64,000 nucleotides of DNA from Dicyema japonicum (Eukaryota; Dicyemida; Rhombozoa; Dicyemidae). The position numbers and the translations under genes were made by a program. Position 1 is the first letter of the stretch. Each line of letters starts with the position of its first letter. The notes under the pieces are model-generated. The model saw nothing but the letters and a program-made list of their open reading frames with translations, made no database searches and was not told the origin of the DNA. Shown piece by piece: positions 57,316-64,000 of the stretch. The stretch is taken from assembly GCA_011109175.1 (NCBI GenBank), contig RDEW01000003.1, forward strand, positions 124,001-188,000, written 5' to 3'.

Positions 57316-57492
57316 CATTTGGACGACAGACATTTGGCCGACAGATATTAGGCCGACTGATATTAGGCCGACTGACATTAGGCCGACAGACATTAGGCCG
57401 ACTGACATTTGGCCGACAGATATTAGGCCGACAAACATTTGGCGACAGATATTAGGGCGACAGACGTTTGGCCGACAGGACATTAGCCGACA
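57314..57492. repeat. 15-bp minisatellite forming the MULE left end
   Basis: About 12 units of 15 bp alternating between ACATTTGGCCGACAG and ATATTAGGCCGACTG types, with two single-base losses (GGCGAC at 57442, GGGCGAC at 57456). Confidence 0.95.
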
Positions 57493-57495
57493 TCA

Positions 57496-57789
57496 TTGTT
57501 TAGTTTGGAAATGTGGAATGTACACGACAGACAGGCAGAAGGCCTCCCAAAAACTACGAATTCACTTGAAGGATGGAACAGATCTTTTTCACAAAGAGTG
57601 TCTATAAAACATTTAACTATTTGTCGGCTTGTTGCAAAAATACGAAAAAGAACAGTCAGAGTGGGAGCTCACAGTAGTACAAGTGATGGCCGGAATAACA
57701 ATAAAACAAGTAAAGAAGTACCAGGATGTGAAAAAATAATAAACAGTATTATTGAAAAATATGATGAATACACTCCAGTAGAAATTTGA
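57496..57789 (+). pseudogene. MULE transposase C-terminal fragment
   Basis: An open frame of 97 residues with LEMWNVHDRQAEGLPKTTNS and LEGWNRSFSQRVSIKHLTIC. It matches the 'WNvydr...lpRTnN.lEGwHraf' signature near the end of MULE-domain transposases of animals. The catalytic DDE domain is missing. The frame starts within the element right after the minisatellite, so this is the surviving tail of the gene. Confidence 0.85.
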
Positions 57790-57868
57790 CTGTTTTATCT
57801 TGAATTTTATCTTTGAATTTTAAAACCAGATTTTCCTGGCGGCTAAATGTTCTATCGGCCAAATGTCC

Positions 57869-58149
57869 GGACACCGTTCCGAGATACTTTCAGGGAGCTC
57901 ATAATGTACCGTCCAAGATGTGTCCAGGGCAAGGTTTTGAGATCAGAATGTAATGAAAACTAAAGACGACGACTCTCGTAACCCAAAAACATCGAAGATA
58001 CTTAGAACCTTGAACCAAATCGACTAAGCGAGATTCGACCCGGGTACATCATGTGAGATTCACATCGATTAAAAAATAACGAATCAATTAAAAAATAATA
58101 AACTGTGATAGAGAACAGTTATTTTAACGCATGTGAAGCAAAAATATAA
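57869..58149. other. Nothing recognised
   Basis: Contains GAGATTCGACCCGGG at 58030, a B-box-like string, but no surrounding tRNA or SINE structure that I can support. Confidence 0.3.
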
Positions 58150-58405
58150 GAGAATTAGTTAGGTTGCTCCAAGCTCTTCTGTTCTTAGCTAGGTCCCTCA
58201 GTGTGTCCAGATCGTCACGAGATGCCAATGTTTTCTTCACGGCTTTCAGATCGTTCTGTAAAACGACCGGGAGGGTTGTTCTCGGTCTTCCAAAAAAGCG
58301 TTTTACATTGGAGGAGTAATAATCTTTTATTGCGATATTCGGGGGAGGGGGATATCGGGTCCAACCTCAGGACGTGTCCAAAAAGTTCAAACGATAGCTA
58401 ATGAT
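58150..58405 (-). mobile_element. LINE-B C-terminal fragment
   Basis: Minus-strand translation includes FFGRPRTTLPVVLQNDLKAV and KKTLASRDDLDTLRDLAKNR. This is the C-terminal 'GRPrttLP..L..Dl' block of AP-endonuclease LINEs of the LINE-B kind. The matching segments at 37400-37560 and 3650-3720 are more decayed. Confidence 0.75.
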
Positions 58406-58984
58406 CTCGAGACTTAATGGTGTACAGTCACACTTATTGTACAGTCCTTTCCGCGAGATCTTGGATGGCCAGGACATTCCAGTTGTTTCTTAGATGATTC
58501 TGCGAAACGATACTAATAATTGTTAATAAAAAATACATTTCTAAAGTTTTTTCTTGATCTTTTCATTAAATATCTGAAATTATTAATTTTTTCCTTATTA
58601 TTTTGGAGAGTTCGTGATTTCCTGCAAACCAACATCCACCAAAATCATTGATTGAATGTAGCTTTTGTATCTAAAAATTCACGAAAAGTGGTTGACCAAA
58701 CTATTTTTAGATAAAATTTATTAAAAATGTAATTTTAAATTTTTTAATTTAGTATCTGGCTTATTCAGAAGGTCGGAATCGCCATTCTCAAAGGCAATTG
58801 TCTTGGATCCGTGAAGCAGTGTTAAAATAGAACATATTTCCGTGCTAACTCCTTTCCTTTATAAATTAATTTTCCATTTTGCTCATAAGTTTTAGTATTC
58901 GGCCGGCTTATTGTATGTTTGATACAATTTTTTTCAAAGAACACAAATCAAAAAATTAAAATTATCATAACTTTTTGACCCGGC
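58406..58984. other. AT-rich, nothing recognised
   Basis: No gene or family repeat identified. Confidence 0.3.
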
Positions 58985-59233
58985 TTATATGTTTGGTGTT
59001 AACTTTTTATCTTCATCTAGAATTGTGACTATTTTTCCTTCGGGATTCGTTACTGTATATTTTTTCGTTGAAATTTCGTCGTATGAGGGGTATTTTCTAT
59101 TAGCTACGTTTACGTCCCCGTTGTGGCGTATTAAAATTTCATCACCATCGGCAATTTCGTCGTACTTACAGTTTTTTTATTTTCCGCCTGATTTGACAAT
59201 ATTTTCCGTAGTTAGTGGTTTAGTCGCAAGCAT
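58985..59233 (-). CDS. Small ORF with one in-frame stop, unrecognised
   Basis: From the ATG at 59233 the frame reads MLATKPLTTENIVKSGGK, a TAA within an A-run, then KNCKYDEIADGDEILIRHNG, DVNVANRKYPSYDEISTKKY and TVTNPEGKIVTILDEDKKLT, ending PNI and stop. Apart from the single stop the frame is clean for 82 codons. It has a charged, well-ordered composition unlike translated non-coding AT-rich DNA. YDEIADGDEI and YDEISTKKY look like an internal repeat. No family recognised. A one-base assembly error would not remove the stop without shifting the frame, so it may be a read-through, a recent pseudogene or a substitution error. Confidence 0.4.
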
Positions 59234-59389
59234 TCGTTTAGACTAAAATTGTTAGAATTACCTGACAATAAACACATTTAGATACCACAGTAGCCACTTC
59301 ACTGCGTCTTACACCATAAATGGTGACAATAAACCAATTTTTTAACAAGTATATAAATTATTTCCTTAAACAATAGAAGTCAGGTAGTT

Positions 59390-59475
59390 GCCGCCCTCAC
59401 TGCGTGGCTGTTCCCTCTCAAAATTGCGAGCGAAATTCGTTCAAATAGCCAGCGGCGTTCACGGGGATCTCCAGT
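59390..59475 (-). mobile_element. LINE-C terminal fragment
   Basis: GTTGCCGCCCTCACTGCGTG and CAAATAGCCAGCGGCGTTC complement the end of the copy at 54530-54615 almost exactly. Only 86 bp of 3' end are present. Confidence 0.85.
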
Positions 59476-60344
59476 GACAATAAACTATAATTTATCACGT
59501 CCAAAGTGATTTAGATTATGTTGAGCCTAATTTAAATCAGCAAATATGCAACTTCAATGTATTTTAGTTAATTTAGCTTCCTCAATAAAAAATAGACCAT
59601 TTTTATTAATGTAGGCCGCGGATTCCTTGAAACTGAAACTTTGTGCATATCGCTAGATTTTTGCCCTTTCTCTCTAGTCAATTAATTATCGAGTTGTCCC
59701 GATTCACTGAAAATCTTAATTTTTCAATTGCTTCTCGTGTCAATTCCACTAGAGCCATATTTTATAATTGATATTTTAAAAAAAAAAATATATATATAAA
59801 TTTTATTTTTTTATTATTAATATTTTCTTCCAATGAATTTTTTTCTGAAAAAATATTTTTTTCGTATTTTGAGCATTGATTTCTCGGCTCTGGCGTCTCA
59901 CAGATCTGGACTGTGACATTCTGTTATAAAAATTAAAAATTTTGAATTTATGTAATGGTTGCCATGACTTATTTGCCCCACTGTATGTCAAACCTAAGGA
60001 TTAGAGGATTTGTGGTTATGGGGGTGCAAACTAGTCTAAACTTTAATCGTGCGAGAAGTGCAACTAATTTGTGTGCAGTCGTAAGGGTGCCAAGTGGGTC
60101 AATTGTGGTTATTATGATTGGTCTGTGGGATGAACCAATCGCTTGGTAAAGATCTCTTTTCTATACTCATTGGAAGTCTCTCATAATGGCGGATATCGAT
60201 TGACGTGGGTGCTTGAAAAAGATACATATCAATCCGACCATAGGAACAGGATATACCTTAATTAGATGTAACTACCTTGAGAAAACAACTGAGACGTTAA
60301 AGTCCTTATCTTAACTCGAGGACATTCCTCTATGTATATAAAAC
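59476..60344. other. Nothing recognised
   Basis: AT-rich. Frames at 59803-59991 and 59955-60149 carry no family motif. Confidence 0.3.
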
Positions 60345-60600
60345 TAAAGACCAAGGGTAAAATCAAACTAATTAATTCCTTGATCTTGACGCGTTCCAGC
60401 AGAATCATCACCCAGGCACAGTGATCCAGGAGATGTTGTCCAGGGAGCTGAGGTCGATTCCAGAACTTGTCGACAGAGAAAGAAATTGCCACCTGGTGGA
60501 ATGAATAGATGGAATGCCGGCCAGGCATTGGGCGTTTCCTGAATTTGGTGGACGCCACTTCAATCAACTAGCCACATGGCAACACATAACATCACGTGGA
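60345..60600 (-). repeat. SINE-B family copy with internal insertion
   Basis: ACCAAGGGTAAAATCAAACT, TTCCTTGATCTTGACGCG, then about 60 bp not seen in other copies, then GGCCAGGCATTGGGCGTTTC and CTAGCCACATGGCAACAC. Confidence 0.75.
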
Positions 60601-60919
60601 CGTAAAAGTGTTGACCTAAAGAAATAAACTTATGATAGTAAATAAAACCTGAAGATACGTAGTTAATAGCCACGTGGATTGGATTTGAAATCTGACATAT
60701 CAGCATGTTATGAAGAGAGAACAAAACCAATCGGAGATGGCTTACATGTTGTCACGTGTGACATAAGTGGTGTTTTAGCGTCTACATGTAGAATTTCATT
60801 ATAAGAACCCAGTTGGAAGACCCAAGCCATTTTAATTAGTATTCAGTTTAATTAGTATCAGGTTTGGGGGCAATATTCTTTGAACTATAACCCTCATTGA
60901 TTTTTTACCTGACCTAACC
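60601..60919. other. Nothing recognised
   Basis: No supported feature. Confidence 0.3.
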
Positions 60920-61115
60920 AGTTAGCGAGTGGTAAATTAACGGGAAAACTGAGGTGGCGAAGTTCTCTTGTCTACTTAACTTCATGGTGGATAAAACCCC
61001 TTGTCTTCCTTCTTGAGATCATGGACGAGATGACGGACCCTGGAGGCATTGGAAGCCCGAAATTTTGAACAAAGGAAGAATCAGAGTCACGTAGGATTAA
61101 GGTTTGACTCCCAAC
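60920..61115 (+). repeat. SINE-A family copy
   Basis: TTAGCGAGTGGTAAATTAAC, AAACTGAGGTGGCGAAG, TAACTTCATGGTGG, GATGACGGACCCTGGAGGCA, TTTTGAACAAAGGAAG and AAGGTTTGACTCCCAACC, in the usual order. Confidence 0.8.
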
Positions 61116-61146
61116 CAGTAACCAGTACAAGATTTAGAGAACCTGG

Positions 61147-61455
61147 GTGGTTATCTGTCATAAAATCGAAAACCTCCAACGCCTTTTCTCAATATTGATC
61201 ACCTCCTTGTTACCTTTTCTTCACTGCTCCTCTCACCCGATCGGCTCCCTTGTTAAACCCTTGCACTGGGTGCCACTTGAAACAGGTGGATTCATATCAA
61301 AAAGGATTTTAAAGAGACAAGCCCATTTCAAGCTTTTAAACAAATAAATCAGAGCCATCCGACAGATCTCTGGTGGCGTCTGTTTTCACTTGTCACTTTC
61401 CTGATGGCCATCGGTTTCGTTCGCTTGAAGGACCGGGGGTAATTAAATAAAATGC
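61147..61455. repeat. SINE-B fragment and LINE-type tail remnant
   Basis: 61255-61345 carries GCACTGGGTGCCACTTGAAA and CAGGTGGATTCATATC, the long SINE-B middle on the minus strand. 61370-61450 ends CGCTTGAAGGACCGGGGGTA and ATTAAATAAAAT. This resembles the tail at 41490-41530 (CACTTGAAAGGACTGGGGGT), a separate LINE tail type. Confidence 0.55.
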
Positions 61456-61489
61456 AAACTATTATTTAGCTGAAATATAAATTTAAAAA

Positions 61490-62050
61490 TCACAGTTTCA
61501 TCATCACTTCGAAATCATGAAATGTGACTCGTCCGTCACCGTCTCTGTCGACCTCTCTAAGAAATCATAATTACTGTCCAACTTAAAGGAGGACTCGATT
61601 AAATTTGACTTTTCTATCAGTGAAGGGGGAAAGCATTGAGATAAATCTTGAATTTTGATAAACCCTTTATCTGTTGGTTAAGATTTTTGTTAACTTTCCA
61701 CGTCTAAAGCCGCAAAGGAGGCTCTGATGAAGTCATCGTCCGTGTAAAATTTTAGTTTTGAGTCAATGTTTCAATTTGTATGAATTGTAGTCGATTTCTA
61801 CAATCATTTTACACATTTACTTTCATTTCTGTCGAACAATTTCGCTATCTCAGACTAAATTTAGTAGTATTCAATGTACCTTCGATGGTTTACACCCGAA
61901 AAGAGACAACATGGCCAGTTTATAGTCATTCTTGGATATTCCCTCCCCATTGATATCATATTTTGAATAAATCTTGAAATAAACGGAAATGGCAACTCTA
62001 TCAACTCTTTCTTGCAAACAAAAAACTTTCGCACTAACATGCCCCTGCAT
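61490..62050 (-). CDS. EFCAB11: EF-hand protein, EFCAB11-like
   Basis: Small calcium-binding protein of the calmodulin superfamily, function poorly known. The start is ATG at 62050 (MQGHVSAKVFCLQERVDRVA). EF-hand 1 reads KYDINGEGISKNDYKLAMLS and continues LFGCKPSK, which matches the conserved 'FKIAVVMLFGYKPSK' of vertebrate EFCAB11. A 25-nt intron (61855-61879) follows, then SEIAKLFDRNE and a 23-nt intron. EF-hand 2 is FAALDVENKGFIKIQDLSQC (split by a 24-nt intron). EF-hand 3 is REVDRDGDGRVTFHDFEVMM with a canonical D-x-D-x-D-G loop, then a stop at 61490. One frame step near 61775 and the exact join before EVDRDGDG near 61555-61610 are unresolved. About 150 residues, the expected size. Confidence 0.85.
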
Positions 62051-62269
62051 TTCTATGGTAACAACAATTGTATTTTAATAATTCAGATTTCAAGACATTG
62101 AGGTGGATGACGTACCCCTATTGAGCGAATGTCTTGATCTCCCCAAGGTGGATGTGACCTTTCGTTCTTTTTATTGTAGGAAGTGAAAATGATGAACTTT
62201 AAGACATTGGATATACGATGCTTCCGATAGAAGAAGCTTAGGATACACTATTTTTTAAGTTTGGGTCAG

Positions 62270-62580
62270 CCTGGCACAAAATTTGGGGGAACAAGAAAAG
62301 ATTTCTGCCTGTTTCTTCTGTTCCTCTTCCCTTTTCGAATAGAATGATGTCATATGTTCCACCTGTCTCAAGTGGCACCCAGTGCAAGGGTGGTACGAAA
62401 AATGATTATTTGTATCTCCCACTTCACTGAAGGGGTTCCCAAAACAGCAAGTAATGGACGTCTTTTACCTTTTCTGCAGGTTCTGGATGAAGTTGTGTGC
62501 CATTGGACGGACTCTTCTGTGATAGTGGGAACTGGATACACTCTGGATATACCGAGAAGGAAGTTAACAATTAAAATTAA
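62270..62580 (+). repeat. SINE-B, long subfamily, with rearranged tail
   Basis: CTTCTGTTCCTCTTCCC, ATGTTCCACCTGTCTCAAGT, GGCACCCAGTGCAAGGGTGG, CCACTTCACTGAAGGGG, CAGGTTCTGGATGAAGTTG, then GTGGGAACTGGATACACTCT. Instead of the normal tail it continues GGATATACCGAGAAGGAAGT, which is the tail in inverted orientation. Confidence 0.75.
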
Positions 62581-62952
62581 ATGAAATAAACTTTAATTAA
62601 AAAAATTTTAATGGAAAACAATTAAAAGCTAATTAAAATTTTTAATTAAAAAAATTAATTGAAAATTAAATTAAAAAACTCGCCTATAAAATTTGTTTAG
62701 TCTATGAAAATCAATAGTTCGAGGTCTCCCGACATTAGATTAAAGCGATCCAACTGAGCCTTGTGTTTTTAGACTGCATTTTCTAAGAGCCACGTCACCA
62801 GCTAAACCAAATGAAAATAAAGTTAGAATTTTATTAAAAATTAAAATAATCACAGATAAATTAAATTTTGGTTATTTTTTATTATTAAATTAATATAAAT
62901 ATAAAATTGAAAATAAAATAAAATTTTTGAAATCATTATAAAATTAGAGCTT
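62581..62952. other. AT-rich upstream region
   Basis: Dominated by A/T runs. Upstream of the gene starting at 62953. No defined element. Confidence 0.35.
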
Positions 62953-64000
62953 ATGTCCGATAACTTAACAGACGTATCTTCAGCTATTAGTGTGAATTGT
63001 AGCAATGAAATGCTACTAACAGTGAATCAAATCTCGCAAATACAATTCGAAAATTCATTAGTAGTCATAAAGTCTTTCATGCGATTCGTTCATGATTATT
63101 ATGATGAGATTCGTACGCTCAAGGCTAAAAAAATAGAGGTAGCTATAACATAATATTGAAGTTGTTGAAATGGATGGATAGTTGGAACTACTGGTTCGAT
63201 TCGCAACTTCATGGTGATGATTTAAAAGATTCACCTAATTTGGAAATTTTTTTTAAAAGCTATTTTGTACAAAAAAATATGAAAATTCGCCAAATTAAGG
63301 AAATTGAAGAAAGATTCTATATTTGGCAAGACCGATTGCAATTAGAAAACCACAAGCTTCTCAGTACAGATTTCCTTGAGGTATTTTATTATGAAAACGT
63401 TGCAGATACTGGACGAGAAGTTGTTCTTACTAAATAATTCCGAAAAGACGTTTCTCAATATCGTTTATAGGGAAAGAGATAAGTAATCAAGTATTTTTTC
63501 AAAATAGGGAATTTTTTAATAGCCAATATATTAAAACATTCTTTGCTCGTTCCTTCCAATTTAATCAGTGGTTGGATGACAAATATGATGAGCTACCAAC
63601 TCCCAGGCAGTTAAGAACTCTCCCAATTAGAGTATATTTCAAGACTGATTTTCAGATTTTGAATTTTATGATCGACACCGTCATCAATGGCTTCAATAAC
63701 GTGGATAATGATTCTGATGATGTTTTTAAAGATTTATTTGTAATGTCTGAATATATTAGGTTTCTAATGTGCTAATCGTGCTGTTTAGTTACCACTGCGA
63801 TGATTCAAAGCAAGTTATCAAAGAGATCAGTAAGATCGAACATAAATACAGACATGTTCTGAATAGTGCAACTTTTTATAAATTGGATTTAAATGTTGGT
63901 ATCATAAATTATCGTTTAGGGGTTTTATGACGATCATGAACTGGATCCAGAGCTTATAGACTTTTATAGTAAAATTATTGTATTTACGACATAATGAGTT
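62953..64000 (+). CDS. Unrecognised multi-exon gene, 3' end outside window
   Basis: Starts MSDNLTDVSSAISVNCSNEM. At least five introns of 23-30 nt join the exons, for example after KAKKIE (GTAGCTATAACATAATATTG...), after STDFLE (GTATTTTATTATG...) and after ERDK (GTAATCAAGT...). The joined protein of over 290 residues is acidic, aromatic-rich and helical: KWMDSWNYWFDSQLHGDDLK, QIKEIEERFYIWQDRLQLEN, YIKTFFARSFQFNQWLDDKY, DELPTPRQLRTLPIRVYFKT, CDDSKQVIKEISKIEHKYRH. No signal peptide or membrane segment is seen. A donor-like GTATTTACGA at 63979 suggests it continues. I do not recognise the family. Confidence 0.7.

Larger units (their letters stand above)
57314..57868 (+). mobile_element. Mutator-like (MULE) element, internally deleted
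   Basis: The left end is GGACATTTGGACGACAGACA, continuing as a tandem of 15-bp units (GACATTTGGCCGACA and GATATTAGGCCGACT variants) to about 57492. The right end, complemented, begins GGACATTTGGCCGATAGAAC. Between them lies the C-terminal end of a MULE transposase. No clear target duplication is seen. About 555 bp, so a non-autonomous deletion derivative. Confidence 0.75.

Noticed and set aside
57314-57492. CRISPR array or coding repeat protein (GRQTFGRQILGR)
   Set aside because: 15-bp tandem units without spacers; the frame is a by-product of the unit length and belongs to the MULE terminus.

Overview
The window is AT-rich animal nuclear DNA packed with decayed transposable elements. The host genes are split by spliceosomal introns of only about 20-32 nt (GT...TTAG/TCAG), seen in at least eight genes. 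That intron size, the animal gene set (SLC6 transporter, PAQR receptor, NEK4-like kinase, ANKUB1, EFCAB11, SR protein, KAE1/OSGEP, NOC3) and the repeat load best fit a dicyemid mesozoan. This is an inference; an orthonectid, myxozoan or another reduced metazoan is not excluded. A run of N from 19667 to 20402 shows that this is a draft assembly.

Layout. 1-8500: homeodomain gene (minus), LINE-B fragment, Gypsy-type integrase scrap, ANKUB1-like gene (minus), SINE-like repeats. 8500-23600: almost only repeats: SINEs, a degraded YLDD-type LINE-C with its nuclease tail, a Jockey-like RT, an R2-like RT, the gap and a hAT relic. 23676-25676: SLC6 transporter. 26290-31130: LINE tails around an SRSF4/5/6-like SR protein gene. 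32150-35115: the most complete LINE of the window (LINE-A), with a 2A-like peptide, AP endonuclease, RT and 3' tail. 36154-37223: KAE1/OSGEP. 37320-41530: LINE-B split by a hAT. 43091-47035: a Cys-rich candidate, SINEs, and a second hAT with a perfect 8-bp target duplication and a nested SINE. 47420-48465: PAQR receptor. 50812-53035: NOC3. 53720-54620: LINE-C tail. 54770-56678: NEK4-like kinase. 57002-58405: a candidate gene fragment, a Mutator-like element and a LINE-B tail. 61490-62050: EFCAB11-like. 62953-end: an unrecognised multi-exon gene leaving the window.

The host genes do not form a pathway; they are ordinary neighbours in a compact genome (tRNA t6A synthesis, ribosome biogenesis, splicing, membrane transport, signalling, cilia-linked kinase). 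The repeats do form a system. Three short repeat families end in variants of the same 3' tail as LINE-A, as expected if the LINE machinery mobilises them.

Several conserved genes (SLC6, KAE1, NEK4) carry apparent frameshifts. Nearly all can be explained by one base missing from a short homopolymer, so I read them as probable assembly errors rather than pseudogenes.
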